From Lachnospiraceae bacterium (lineage in GTDB: Bacteria; Bacillota; Clostridia; Lachnospirales; Lachnospiraceae), in the NCBI GenBank assembly GCA_020860645.1, contig JAJBTX010000015.1, positions 1-34,157 on the forward strand: a DNA stretch of 34,157 bases, written 5' to 3'. This document shows, piece by piece, positions 17,774 through 28,074 of the stretch; the stretch's first letter is position 1, and each line of letters starts with the position of its first letter. The notes beneath the pieces are model-generated. The model saw only the letters and a list, made by a program, of their open reading frames with translations, made no database searches and was not told where the DNA came from. A program made the position numbers and the translations under genes.

Positions 17774-17906
17774 GGACAGATAGCTATTACCGGACCATTG
17801 TGCGGCGTCGGTACTTAATGAGAGCGAGCCGTCAGGCGAAGGTCGAATTTAGTACCGCTACGTCCGCACACTGAGCGGGAGCGAGTCCGGAAATAGCTAT
17901 CTGTCC
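17774..17906 (-). repeat. Structured palindromic repeat, copy 2 (inverted relative to copy 1)
   Basis: 15 bp terminal inverted repeat ggacagatagctatt/aatagctatctgtcc; shares with copy 1 the 43 bp outer arm and the inner arm ccgacgccgcacaatggtccggt. Confidence 0.92.
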
Positions 17907-17944
17907 GCACTAGGCGGGAACTAGCCAAGAAAAAGGAGAAGCCA

Positions 17945-20170
17945 ATGTCAGGAAACGTGATGTTATTTCATACGGTGTGGTTCCCCTTCGCGGCGGCCTT
18001 CGTCAGCTATCTGACGGGTCGGCGCAGCAAGGCTGCGCGCGACCGCGTCGTCCAGCTTGCAGTGGCAGCGGAATTTGGGTTGATGCTGGCGGCTGCGGCC
18101 ACATATTTCAGGGGCGGGGAGCAGGAGTTTCTGCTCGCGGGTTTCTGCGGACAGGGCATCTATCTGAAGCTGGACGGCTTCCGGGTGCTCTATGGCGTGA
18201 TTGCGGCTTTCATGTGGCTGGGGACGGGCGTATTTTCGCGGGAGTACTTCGGGCATTACCGGAATCGAAACCGTTATTACTTCTTCTATCTGCTGACACT
18301 TGGCGCGACCATGGGCGTGTTTCTGTCGGGGGATCTGTATACGACGTTTGTGTTCTTTGAGATGATGTCCCTGGCTTCTTATGTGTGGGTTGTCCACGAT
18401 GAGACGGAAAAGGCGATGAAGGCGGGCGAAATCTATCTCGCGATCGCGGTCATCGGCGGACTCGTCATGCTGATGGGGCTGCTTCTTCTCTACGACGCTG
18501 CGGGAACGCTCAGAATGTCGGAGCTTCATGATGCGGTGGCTGCGGTATGGCAGGAGAAGCGGATGCAGATCTACGCGGCGGGAGGCTGCCTTCTGTTCGG
18601 CTTCGGGGCGAAGGCGGGTATGTTTCCGCTGCATGTCTGGCTGCCGAAGGCACATCCGGTCGCGCCGGCGCCTGCGAGCGCATTGCTCTCCGGAATTTTG
18701 ACAAAGACCGGGGTATTTGGCATCCTGATTGTCTGCGCGGAGGTGTTTCGTTATGACGAGAACTGGGGGCTTCTGCTCCTCGGCTTTGGCGTCGTCACCA
18801 TGTTCGGCGGCGCTCTGCTCGCGGTCTTCTCGGTTGACCTTAAGCGGACGCTGGCCTGCTCGTCCATGTCGCAGATTGGATTTATTCTGGTCGGTACAGG
18901 GATGATGGAGCTGCTCGGAGAGGCGAACGCGCTCGCGGTGCGCGGGACGATTCTGCATATGGTCAATCACTCGACGATCAAGCTGATTCTTTTCATGGCG
19001 GCGGGCGTCGTCTACATGAACCTGCACAGGCTGAATCTCAATGAGATCCGCGGTTTTGGACGGAAAAAACCGGTGCTTGCCGGTGTTTTCCTGACGGGGG
19101 CGCTGAGCATCGGCGGCGTACCGGGCTTCAGCGGCTATGTCAGCAAGACGCTGCTGCACGAGAGTATTGTAGAATACGCGGAGGAGCTCGCGGAGCTTGG
19201 GCGCTCCGCCTTCTGGGTGCGCGGCGTCGAGTGGATTTTTCTGCTGACAGGCGGCATGACCGTCGCTTATATGACGAAGCTCTTTGTGGCGGTCTTCCTT
19301 GAGAAGAATCCGGAGAGACAGGCAGAGTATGATGAGAAGAAACATTACATGAACCGGGAGAGCGCGCTCGCGCTGCTCGTTCCGGCGGCTGTGCTTCTGG
19401 TTATGGGATTTTTCCCGTATCTTACGATGAACCGGATTGCGGATCTGGCGCAGGGTTTCCTGCACGGGACTTCGCCGGAGCATGCGGTGCACTATTTCTC
19501 CTGGACGAATCTGCAGGGAGCGCTCATTTCCCTGACGATCGGTGCCGTCGTCTATTTTGGAATAATCCGGAAGTTTCTGATGGGGAGGGACGAATCGGGG
19601 GAGACGTATTATAAGGATCTCTGGCCCGCGTGGCTCGATCTGGAGGACCGGGTGTACCGGCCGGTATTTCAGAAGGGAGCGGTGGCGGTCTGTGGCTTTA
19701 TCTGCGGCCTCATGGACCGGCTGACGCTGACGAAGACACTGCTGCGCGGAGCGACGAATCTGAGCGGCATTGCCTGCGGGATATTGGATCGTCTGTATCT
19801 GGTGAAAATGTTCCTGAAGGGGCTGATGAGTCTCGCGGCGCTGCTCAGCCGCGCCTGCGACTATCTGGTGGACTATGTGCTCGTATTTTTCCGGAGCACG
19901 ACGCACCGGAGTCGGACGGAGCGGCATGTCTATCTGATCGGTTCCCATCTCTCGCGCGTGGCGGGTACGCTGCTTGATCGCGTCGCCGCGGTGCTGAACC
20001 GCACGATTTTGCGGCGCAGGCCGATCCGAAGCTCCTTCGTCGTGCGCTTCGCGGAGTGGGAAGAGGTCCTGTTCAAGACGAGTCGCATGATCAGCGCGAG
20101 CCTCTCCTTTGGTCTGATGCTGGCGATCATCGGTCTTGGCCTGACGCTGGTCTATCTTCTGTGGTGGTAG
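17945..20170 (+). CDS. Large proton-conducting transporter, MrpA/MbhH/HyfB-like (antiporter-like subunit 4) with extended C-terminus
   Basis: 'TTFVFFEMMSLASYVWVVHDE' and 'GFGAKAGMFPLHVWLPKAHPVAPAPASALLSG'; 741 aa with ~190 aa C-terminal extension ending in a TM helix; RBS 'aaaaaggag'. Confidence 0.88.
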   Translation: MSGNVMLFHTVWFPFAAAFVSYLTGRRSKAARDRVVQLAVAAEFGLMLAAAATYFRGGEQEFLLAGFCGQGIYLKLDGFRVLYGVIAAFMWLGTGVFSREYFGHYRNRNRYYFFYLLTLGATMGVFLSGDLYTTFVFFEMMSLASYVWVVHDETEKAMKAGEIYLAIAVIGGLVMLMGLLLLYDAAGTLRMSELHDAVAAVWQEKRMQIYAAGGCLLFGFGAKAGMFPLHVWLPKAHPVAPAPASALLSGILTKTGVFGILIVCAEVFRYDENWGLLLLGFGVVTMFGGALLAVFSVDLKRTLACSSMSQIGFILVGTGMMELLGEANALAVRGTILHMVNHSTIKLILFMAAGVVYMNLHRLNLNEIRGFGRKKPVLAGVFLTGALSIGGVPGFSGYVSKTLLHESIVEYAEELAELGRSAFWVRGVEWIFLLTGGMTVAYMTKLFVAVFLEKNPERQAEYDEKKHYMNRESALALLVPAAVLLVMGFFPYLTMNRIADLAQGFLHGTSPEHAVHYFSWTNLQGALISLTIGAVVYFGIIRKFLMGRDESGETYYKDLWPAWLDLEDRVYRPVFQKGAVAVCGFICGLMDRLTLTKTLLRGATNLSGIACGILDRLYLVKMFLKGLMSLAALLSRACDYLVDYVLVFFRSTTHRSRTERHVYLIGSHLSRVAGTLLDRVAAVLNRTILRRRPIRSSFVVRFAEWEEVLFKTSRMISASLSFGLMLAIIGLGLTLVYLLWW

Positions 20171-20265
20171 GAGCGAATAGCCGCATGTAAGCGCGGAGTC
20201 ATCGGCTTTTCTGTGCAGCGGTGTCGGAATCAGTGTGTATGCTTGTTTGGAAAAGAGTTTAAGAC

Positions 20266-21243
20266 ATGAATAAGAGAAATGAATCAATAGACAGTTTAAA
20301 AGGGATCGCGATCCTGCTCGTGATGTTCGGCCATGTGCAGGTGCACAATCAGATGACCGATCCTTTCCTGTATGATATGATTAAATCCCTGCAGATGCCG
20401 CTGTTTTTCCTGATCAGCGGCTATCTCTGCGGTGTGGGAAGGAAGGTGAAGACGCTCTCTGAGCTGGGGAGACGCATCGGGAAGAGAGCGGTCGCCTATC
20501 TTCTGCCCTTCTTTTCCTGGCTGCTGCTGCAGCACATTACGAATGTGCCGGAAGCGCTGAAGACGGTTCTGTTTCAGCTCGACTATGGTCTCTGGTTCCT
20601 GATGGTATTGTTTCTCTTCACCGCGCTGGCATATATTGCCATGTGGGTGCAGGCGAAGGCCGGTGCCGAATGGGGTTTCTGGCTTGTCTGGCTGTCCGGC
20701 TGCCTGGCAGTGTTGCTCGCGTATCTGAAAGGGGTTGCATTCTTGAGTCCGTCGCTGCAGATCACCTATCTGCCTTACTATACAGCGGCGTATTTTGCGG
20801 GGGCGCATCCGGAAATCATGCGGCGCGTGATCCCAAGGTGGCGGCGCGCCACACTGGCATGGATCGGCGGCGGGATTTTCATCATGATGGCGGCGTCCTT
20901 TGATCTCGTGACCGTGACCGGCGCCGCCATGCTGGTGCTGCAGACCTTCGCTTCCTTTCTTGGCTGCTTCTGGCTTATTCAGATTGTGGTTGACTGGAAG
21001 CCCAACCTGCTCAAAACCAGGCTTGCATGGCTGGGGCAGTACACGCTGGAAATCTATGTGGTACACTACCATTTCGCAGCCATCCTGAACCGCTCCGGCG
21101 CCGTGTACAGCTTCTGGACCCTCAGCGGTCTGCTCTACAGTCTGGCGTCCTTCGCTGTGATGAGCGTGATCACGGCGGCGCTGATTGTGGTGATCCGGAA
21201 AATACCGGTGGTCAGGCTACTGCTGTTTGGAAAGCAAAGATAG
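20266..21243 (+). CDS. Acyltransferase family 3 membrane protein
   Basis: 'RNESIDSLKGIAILLVMFGHVQVH...MPLFFLISGYLCG' acyltransferase_3 N-terminal signature; multiple TM segments. Confidence 0.88.
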   Translation: MNKRNESIDSLKGIAILLVMFGHVQVHNQMTDPFLYDMIKSLQMPLFFLISGYLCGVGRKVKTLSELGRRIGKRAVAYLLPFFSWLLLQHITNVPEALKTVLFQLDYGLWFLMVLFLFTALAYIAMWVQAKAGAEWGFWLVWLSGCLAVLLAYLKGVAFLSPSLQITYLPYYTAAYFAGAHPEIMRRVIPRWRRATLAWIGGGIFIMMAASFDLVTVTGAAMLVLQTFASFLGCFWLIQIVVDWKPNLLKTRLAWLGQYTLEIYVVHYHFAAILNRSGAVYSFWTLSGLLYSLASFAVMSVITAALIVVIRKIPVVRLLLFGKQR

Positions 21244-21249
21244 TCCCGC

Positions 21250-22458
21250 CTATTTCGCAAACAGCTTTTCAAAGCGCTGCATCGCCTCGACGGTCTTCTC
21301 ATAATTTCCGAACGAGGTCAGACGGAAGAAGTTCTTTCCATTTTCCCCAAATCCTGCGCCGGGTGTGCCGACGACCTGGATATTCTGAAGCAGGTAATCA
21401 AAGCATTCCCATGATTCCATGCCGTTCGGGCACTCGAACCAGATATAGGGCGAATTGATGCCGCCGTAGAAGCGGATGCCGAGGCGGCTCATCGTGTCGG
21501 CGATGACGCGCGCGTTCCTCTTATAATAATTGATATTCTCCTGACACTCCGCGATGCCTTCCTCAGAGAAGACGAGCTCGGCGCCCTTCTGCACGATGTA
21601 GGAGGCGCCGTTGAACTTCGTGGACTGGCGGCGGTTCCACATCGCGTTGAGCGACATCTCCTCGCCGGTCGAGGCGGTGAAGACGAGTTCCTTCGGAACG
21701 ACCGTGTAGCCGCAGCGCGTGCCGGTGAAGCCGGCGGTTTTCGAGAGGGAGCAGAACTCGATCGCGCATTTCTTCGCGCCTTCGATTGCGAAAATGCTCC
21801 GCGGAAGCTCCGGGTCGCTGATGAAGGCCTCATAGGCGGAGTCGAAGAGGATGACCGCCTCGTTCGCGAGCGCGTAGTCGACCCACTCTTTCAGCTGTGC
21901 TTTGTTATAGCAGGCGCCGGTGGGATTATTCGGCGAGCAGAGATAGATCACGTCCGCGTGCTGAGATTTGTCCGGCATCGGCAGGAAATCGTTGTCCGCG
22001 TTTCCGGAGAGATAGGTCACCTGATTGCCGCACATGATGTTCGTGTCGACATAGACCGGGTAAACCGGGTCGGGGACGAGCACAACATTGTCATGGCCGA
22101 AGAGGTCGGTGATATTGCCGGTATCGCTCTTGGCGCCGTCGGAGATGAAGATCGCATCCGGGTCGACCTCTACGCCGTTTTTGTGATAGTAAGCGGCGAC
22201 AGCATTTCTCGTCTCCTCATAGCCCTGCTCGGGACCATAGCCCCTGAAGGTCTCGGCGCTCGCCATCGCCTCGACGCCCTGATGGAGCGCGTCCACGACG
22301 ACCTTGCCGAGCGGCAGCGTCACGTCGCCGATACCAAGGCGGATAATCTGCGCGCCCTTCTCGGGATTGCTCTCTTTATACGCTGCTGTGCGGTGGGCAA
22401 TCTCGGAGAAGAGATAGCTGGCTTTCAGATTCAGATAATTTTCATTTAATTTTGGCAT
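21250..22458 (-). CDS. dapL: LL-diaminopimelate aminotransferase
   Basis: 'IIRLGIGDVTLPLGKVVVDALHQGV...ETFRGYGPEQGYEETRNAVAAYY', 'FISDGAKSDTGNI', 'SLSKTAGFTGTRCGYTVVP'. Confidence 0.95.
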   Translation of the reverse strand: MPKLNENYLNLKASYLFSEIAHRTAAYKESNPEKGAQIIRLGIGDVTLPLGKVVVDALHQGVEAMASAETFRGYGPEQGYEETRNAVAAYYHKNGVEVDPDAIFISDGAKSDTGNITDLFGHDNVVLVPDPVYPVYVDTNIMCGNQVTYLSGNADNDFLPMPDKSQHADVIYLCSPNNPTGACYNKAQLKEWVDYALANEAVILFDSAYEAFISDPELPRSIFAIEGAKKCAIEFCSLSKTAGFTGTRCGYTVVPKELVFTASTGEEMSLNAMWNRRQSTKFNGASYIVQKGAELVFSEEGIAECQENINYYKRNARVIADTMSRLGIRFYGGINSPYIWFECPNGMESWECFDYLLQNIQVVGTPGAGFGENGKNFFRLTSFGNYEKTVEAMQRFEKLFAK

Positions 22459-22478
22459 AACGGATGCAGCGTCCTTTC

Positions 22479-24089
22479 TTATATGGAATCTTTCGCCTTC
22501 AGCGCGGCCTCGATGAAGCCGCGGAACAGCGGATGCGGGCGGTTCGGCCTGGATTTCAGCTCCGGGTGCGCCTGGGTCGCGAGGAAGAAGGGATGATCCT
22601 TCAGCTCGATCATCTCCACGATGCGTCCATCCGGGGAAATGCCAGAGAGCACCATGCCGTGTTCGGTCAGTACCGAGCGGAAGTCATTGTTGACCTCATA
22701 GCGGTGGCGGTGGCGTTCGTGAATCAGTTCCTCGCCGTACAGCTCATAGGCCTTCGTGGACTTGTCGAGGACGCAGGGGCAGGAGCCGAGCCGCAGCGTG
22801 CCGCCGATGTCCTCCACGCCGTTCTGATCCGGCATCAGCGCGATGACCGGATAGCGCGTGTTCGGGTCGAGCTCGATGCTGTGCGCATCCTCCAGGCCGA
22901 CTACGTGGCGGGCGAACTCAATGATGGCCACCTGCATGCCGAGGCACAGGCCGAGATAAGGGACTTTATGTTCGCGTGCGTACTGTGCGGCCAGAATCTT
23001 TCCCTCGACGCCGCGGTGACCGAAGCCGCCGGGGACGAGAATGCCGCTGACGTCGCCGAGCAGCTCATCCACGGTCTCCTCGGTGACGGTCTCGGAATCA
23101 ATCCATTTGATATTGACGACCGCATGGTTCACAATGCCGCCGTGTTTGAGTGCCTCGACGACAGAAATGTAGGCGTCGTGGAGCTGGATATACTTGCCGA
23201 CGATCGCGACGCTCACCTCGGTCTGCGGATTGCGCAGCTTTTCGACCATCTCGATCCAGTCGGAGAGATCCGGCTCCGGACAGGGCAGCTTCAGACAGTC
23301 ACAGGCGGCCTGCGCCAGATGCTCGGCCTCCATCGCGAGCGGGGCTTCGTAGAGGTATTCCACGTCGAGGTTCTGGAGGACGTGCTCGCGCGGTACATTA
23401 CAGAAGAGCGCAATCTTTTCCTTGATGCCCTTCTCGAGCGGGTGCTCCGTGCGGCAGACGATGATGTCCGGCTGGATACCCATGCCCTGCAGTTCCTTGA
23501 CCGAGGCCTGCGTGGGCTTGGTCTTCATTTCCTGGGAGGCCTTCAGGTAGGGAATCAGCGTGACGTGAATGATGATCGCATTTTCATGGCCGACCTCGTG
23601 CTGGAACTGACGGATCGCCTCGATGAAGGGCTGTCCCTCGATGTCGCCGATCGTGCCGCCGATTTCGATGATAGCGATGTGTGTCTCCTCTGAAGTGTAA
23701 TTCCGGTAGAAGCGGCTCTTGATCTCGTTCGTGATGTGCGGGATGACCTGCACGGTGCCGCCGCCGTAGTCTCCGCGCCGCTCCTTCTGCAGGACAGTCC
23801 AGTAGACCTTTCCGGTCGTGACATTGGAGTTTTTATTCAGGCTCTCGTCGATGAAGCGCTCATAGTGTCCGAGGTCGAGATCGGTCTCCGCGCCGTCGTC
23901 GGTGACAAAGACCTCGCCGTGCTGCACCGGATTCATCGTGCCGGGGTCGATATTGATATAGGGGTCGAATTTCTGCATGGTCACCCGGTAGCCGCGCGCC
24001 TTGAGAAGCCGTCCGAGAGAGGCGGCCGTGATTCCCTTGCCGAGGCCGGATACGACGCCTCCTGTGACAAATACGTATTTTACTGGCAT
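22479..24089 (-). CDS. pyrG: CTP synthase
   Basis: '[79 protein letters not shown]'; glutaminase 'GLCLGMQ'. Confidence 0.98.
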   Translation of the reverse strand: MPVKYVFVTGGVVSGLGKGITAASLGRLLKARGYRVTMQKFDPYINIDPGTMNPVQHGEVFVTDDGAETDLDLGHYERFIDESLNKNSNVTTGKVYWTVLQKERRGDYGGGTVQVIPHITNEIKSRFYRNYTSEETHIAIIEIGGTIGDIEGQPFIEAIRQFQHEVGHENAIIIHVTLIPYLKASQEMKTKPTQASVKELQGMGIQPDIIVCRTEHPLEKGIKEKIALFCNVPREHVLQNLDVEYLYEAPLAMEAEHLAQAACDCLKLPCPEPDLSDWIEMVEKLRNPQTEVSVAIVGKYIQLHDAYISVVEALKHGGIVNHAVVNIKWIDSETVTEETVDELLGDVSGILVPGGFGHRGVEGKILAAQYAREHKVPYLGLCLGMQVAIIEFARHVVGLEDAHSIELDPNTRYPVIALMPDQNGVEDIGGTLRLGSCPCVLDKSTKAYELYGEELIHERHRHRYEVNNDFRSVLTEHGMVLSGISPDGRIVEMIELKDHPFFLATQAHPELKSRPNRPHPLFRGFIEAALKAKDSI

Positions 24090-24212
24090 AAGCTTTTGTC
24101 CTCCTGCTGCGTTTTGAAAAACTGTTTCCATTATAGCCGATACGAATGGAAAAAGCGAGACATTCTTCACACTTATTTCAGAAAATCCCCTTAAATTTTA
24201 AAGTGAGGCGTA

Positions 24213-24241
24213 TTGATTTATCGGGGAAGGTTCACTATAAT
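24213..24241 (+). promoter_or_regulatory. Candidate sigma-A promoter for ftsH: TTGATT-N17-TATAAT
   Basis: TTGATT 24213-24218, 17-nt spacer, TATAAT 24236-24241. Confidence 0.6.
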
Positions 24242-24269
24242 AGAAGTGTTACGTGCAAGGAGGAAAAAG

Positions 24270-26174
24270 ATGAGTGACAACAGAACTCCGAACAGGGGTG
24301 GAGATAATAAAAATAATGGTAAAATGCCGAAGAACACCCAGAACATGATGATGTTTCTGGTTTTTCTTATGGTTGGATTTATGCTCTGGAATATGGTGCG
24401 CACGCAGTACAGCTCTGCGACGACGCAGGAGGTCACCTACAATGAGTTCCTGACCATGCTCGAGGAGGACCGCGTCGCGACAGTCGAGGACACCGGTTAT
24501 ACCTGGGAGATCACGCTGAAGGAGGACGAGGACAGCGTCTATTCGGTGACCTATTATACGGGAAAGATGGACGACGACGATCTGCTCCCGCTCATGGTTG
24601 AGAAGGGCGTTGAGATTATCCCCTATGTGCAGGACACCTGGTCCGGGGTTTTGTGGAATATTCTGTCCATTCTGCTGCCGATTGTGCTGCTGTGGGTGGT
24701 CTTTGGCGTGCTGATGCGCCGCATGGGCGGAGCCGGCGGCATGATGGGAGTCGGCAAGAGCAAGGCCAAGGTCTACATTGAGAAGGAGACCGGCGTCACG
24801 TTCCAGGACGTGGCCGGAGAGGAGGAGGCGAAGGAGAGTCTCGTCGAGGTCGTGGACTTCCTTCACAATCCGACAAAGTATACGGAGATCGGCGCGAAGC
24901 TGCCGAAGGGCGCGCTGCTGGTCGGCCCTCCTGGTACCGGGAAGACGCTGCTGGCGAAGGCTGTGGCCGGGGAGGCGCATGTGCCCTTCTTCTCGCTGGC
25001 AGGTTCTGATTTCGTGGAAATGTTTGTGGGCGTCGGCGCGTCCCGTGTCCGCGACCTCTTTGAGGAGGCGAAGAAGAACGCGCCCTGTATCGTCTTTATC
25101 GATGAGATCGATGCGATCGGCAAGAGCCGCGACTCCCGGCTCGGCGGAAATGATGAGCGGGAGCAGACGCTGAACCAGCTTCTCGCGGAGATGGACGGCT
25201 TTGAGAGCAACCAGGCCTGCATTATCCTCGCGGCGACGAATCGCCCGGAGGTGCTCGACCAGGCGCTGCTGCGCCCGGGCCGTTTTGACCGGCGGATCAT
25301 CATGGAGCGCCCGGACCTGAAGGGACGCGAGGATATCCTGAAGGTTCATGCGAAAAATGTAAAGCTTGATGAGACCGTGGATCTGGCGGCGCTCGCGCTC
25401 GCCACGAGCGGCGCGGTGGGCGCAGATCTCGCGAATATGATCAATGAGGCCGCGATTCTCGCGGTGAAGAACGGACGCAAGGCGATCAGCCAGAAGGATC
25501 TGTTCAACGCGATGGAGCTCGTCATGATGGGCAAGGAGAAGAAGAACAAGATCCTGAGCGAGGAGGAGCGGAAGATCGCGTCCTATCACGAGGTCGGCCA
25601 TGCGCTGACGACGGCGCTGCAGAAGGATGCGGAGCCGGTGCAGAAGATCACGATCGTACCGCGCACCTCGGGTGTGCTGGGCTATGTGCTGCAGACGCCG
25701 GAGGAGGAGAAGAACATGATGACCCAGAAGGAGATGGAGGCCCGGCTCGTGACCTATATGGGCGGCAGGGCTGCGGAGGAGATCGTGTTCGACTCGGTGA
25801 CGAGCGGTGCGTCCAACGACATCCAGCAGGCAACGCGGCTCGCCCGGGCGATGGTGACGCAGTACGGCATGTCGAAGAAGTTCGGTCTGATGAACCTGGA
25901 ATCGCGTGAGAGCATGTATCTCGACAATGGAAGCGTGCTGAACTGCAGCGACGCGACGGCGGCGCAGGTGGATGCAGAGATCATGCGCATTCTCGGGGAA
26001 GCTTACGAGGAGGCGAAGCGGCTGCTGAACGAGAACCGCGAGTGCCTGGACAAAATTTCCGCTTTTCTGATAGAGAAGGAGACCATCACCGGCAAGGAAT
26101 TCATGGAGATCTTCCATCAGGTGAAGGATGCGCAGTCCGACTATCACCAGGAAGAGCTCATTTTCGCTGAGTAG
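24270..26174 (+). CDS. ftsH: ATP-dependent zinc metalloprotease FtsH
   Basis: Walker A '[18 protein letters not shown]', '[37 protein letters not shown]', 'SYHEVGHAL' zinc motif; RBS 'aaggagg' before MSDNRT. Confidence 0.97.
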   Translation: MSDNRTPNRGGDNKNNGKMPKNTQNMMMFLVFLMVGFMLWNMVRTQYSSATTQEVTYNEFLTMLEEDRVATVEDTGYTWEITLKEDEDSVYSVTYYTGKMDDDDLLPLMVEKGVEIIPYVQDTWSGVLWNILSILLPIVLLWVVFGVLMRRMGGAGGMMGVGKSKAKVYIEKETGVTFQDVAGEEEAKESLVEVVDFLHNPTKYTEIGAKLPKGALLVGPPGTGKTLLAKAVAGEAHVPFFSLAGSDFVEMFVGVGASRVRDLFEEAKKNAPCIVFIDEIDAIGKSRDSRLGGNDEREQTLNQLLAEMDGFESNQACIILAATNRPEVLDQALLRPGRFDRRIIMERPDLKGREDILKVHAKNVKLDETVDLAALALATSGAVGADLANMINEAAILAVKNGRKAISQKDLFNAMELVMMGKEKKNKILSEEERKIASYHEVGHALTTALQKDAEPVQKITIVPRTSGVLGYVLQTPEEEKNMMTQKEMEARLVTYMGGRAAEEIVFDSVTSGASNDIQQATRLARAMVTQYGMSKKFGLMNLESRESMYLDNGSVLNCSDATAAQVDAEIMRILGEAYEEAKRLLNENRECLDKISAFLIEKETITGKEFMEIFHQVKDAQSDYHQEELIFAE

Positions 26175-26179
26175 CGCGT

Positions 26180-27997
26180 ATGGACTTTAATATCGAAGAG
26201 GAATTGAAAAAGCTGCCCGGAAAGCCGGGTGTCTATCTGATGCATGATGAGCGCGACGCGATCATCTATATCGGGAAGGCGATCTCCCTGAAAAACCGCG
26301 TGAAGCAGTATTTTCAGCCGAGTCGGAACCGGGGCGCGAAGATCGACCAGATGGTGACACACATCGCCCGTTTCGAGTACATTATCACGGATTCGGAGCT
26401 GGAGGCGCTCGTGCTCGAGTGCAATCTGATTAAAGAGCATCGTCCGAAGTACAACACGATGCTGATGGATGATAAGACCTATCCCTACATCAAGGTGACG
26501 GTGCAGGAGGATTTTCCTCGCGTGCTCTTCACGCGGAAGCTTCTCCGGGATCGCGCGAAATATTATGGCCCCTACACGAGCGCCGGGGCGGTGAAGGATA
26601 CCATTGATCTCATCCACAAGCTGTACGGGATACGCACCTGTAACAAGTCCCTGCCAAAGCAGCAGGGAAAGGAGCGCCCCTGCCTGAACTATCACATTCA
26701 TCAGTGCCCTGCGCCGTGTCAGGGTTATATTTCCAAAGAAGAATACGCCGTATCCGTGAAGAAGGCGCTCAGCTTTCTGAACGGAGATTATGAACCAATT
26801 TTAAAGGAGCTCCGCGGAAAAATGGAGCAGGCCGCGGAGGCAATGGAGTTCGAGAAGGCCATCGAGTACCGCGAGCTGCTCGAAAGCGTCAGCAAGATCG
26901 CGCAGAAGCAGAAGATCACGAGCAGCGGGATGGAAGACCGCGATGTGATCGCAATGGCGGTCGACAAGGAGGATGCGGTCGTGCAGGTCTTCTTCATCCG
27001 CGAGGGGCGGCTGATCGGAAGGGATCATTTCTGCCTGCACATCGCCGCGGACGACCGCGAAGAGGATATTCTGACCGCCTTTCTGAAGCAGTTTTATGCC
27101 GGGACGCCTTACATTCCACGTGAGTTGATGCTGCAGCACGAGGTTGCGGACGCGGAGCTGATCGAAGAGTGGCTGAGCGCCCGAAAAGGGCAGCGTGTCT
27201 ATTTGCGTGTGCCGAAGAAGGGCGAGAAGGAAAAGCTCGTGGAGCTGGCGCAGAAGAACGCGCAGATGGTGCTGACGCAGGATCGTGAGCGCATCCGCCG
27301 CGAGGAGGGGCGCACGATCGGAGCGATGAAGGAGCTCGCGAAGCTGCTGGGACTCCCGGAGCTGCGTCGCGTGGAGGCTTACGATATTTCCAATATCAGC
27401 GGTTATCAGACGGTCGGCTCGATGGTTGTGTTTGAGCGGGGACGGCCGAAGCGCTCGGATTACCGGAAATTCCGCATCCGGGGCGTGCAGGGTTCCGACG
27501 ACTATGCGAGCATGGAAGAGGTGCTGACGAGACGCCTGTCCCATTATGAAAATTATCCCGACCTGATCCTGATGGATGGCGGAAAGGGTCAGGTGAATGT
27601 GGCGCTGAAGGTCATGGAGCGCCTGGATGTACAGGTACCCGTCTGCGGCATGGTGAAGGACGACCGCCACAGAACGAGGGGTATCTATTATAACAACGTG
27701 GAGCAGCCGATCAACCGGGACAGCGAGGCTTTCAGGCTCGTGACAAGGATTCAGGATGAGGCGCACCGCTTCGCGATCGAGTACCATCGTTCGCTGCGCA
27801 GCAAAGAGCAGGTGCACTCGGTGCTGGACGATATTCCGGGCATCGGTCCGGCCAGGCGCAGGGCGCTGATGCGGGCTTTCCCGACGCTGGAGGCGATCCG
27901 CGGAGCCTCTCAGGAGGAGCTGGCGGCTGCCGAGGGCATGAACCGGCTCGCCGCGCGGCAGGTGTATGATTTTTTCCACGGAGGGGGAGCTAAGTAA
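26180..27997 (+). CDS. uvrC: Excinuclease ABC subunit C
   Basis: '[34 protein letters not shown]' GIY-YIG domain, UVR segment, '[25 protein letters not shown]', HhH C-terminus. Confidence 0.97.
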   Translation: MDFNIEEELKKLPGKPGVYLMHDERDAIIYIGKAISLKNRVKQYFQPSRNRGAKIDQMVTHIARFEYIITDSELEALVLECNLIKEHRPKYNTMLMDDKTYPYIKVTVQEDFPRVLFTRKLLRDRAKYYGPYTSAGAVKDTIDLIHKLYGIRTCNKSLPKQQGKERPCLNYHIHQCPAPCQGYISKEEYAVSVKKALSFLNGDYEPILKELRGKMEQAAEAMEFEKAIEYRELLESVSKIAQKQKITSSGMEDRDVIAMAVDKEDAVVQVFFIREGRLIGRDHFCLHIAADDREEDILTAFLKQFYAGTPYIPRELMLQHEVADAELIEEWLSARKGQRVYLRVPKKGEKEKLVELAQKNAQMVLTQDRERIRREEGRTIGAMKELAKLLGLPELRRVEAYDISNISGYQTVGSMVVFERGRPKRSDYRKFRIRGVQGSDDYASMEEVLTRRLSHYENYPDLILMDGGKGQVNVALKVMERLDVQVPVCGMVKDDRHRTRGIYYNNVEQPINRDSEAFRLVTRIQDEAHRFAIEYHRSLRSKEQVHSVLDDIPGIGPARRRALMRAFPTLEAIRGASQEELAAAEGMNRLAARQVYDFFHGGGAK

Positions 27998-28074
27998 ACG
28001 GACATCACGAAACATAAAAGTCCACATAGCCGTTGTTCGGAAAAATTATAAAAAGATGCAGGAGGAGAACTACC

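Noticed and set aside
17963-20287. 774-aa minus-strand ORF opposite antiporter-like subunit 4
   Set aside because: Same artefact; Arg/His/Gln-rich with no domain, and the plus-strand protein is unambiguous.
24249-26147. 632-aa minus-strand ORF opposite ftsH
   Set aside because: Antisense shadow ORF of a conserved gene; no domain recognised.
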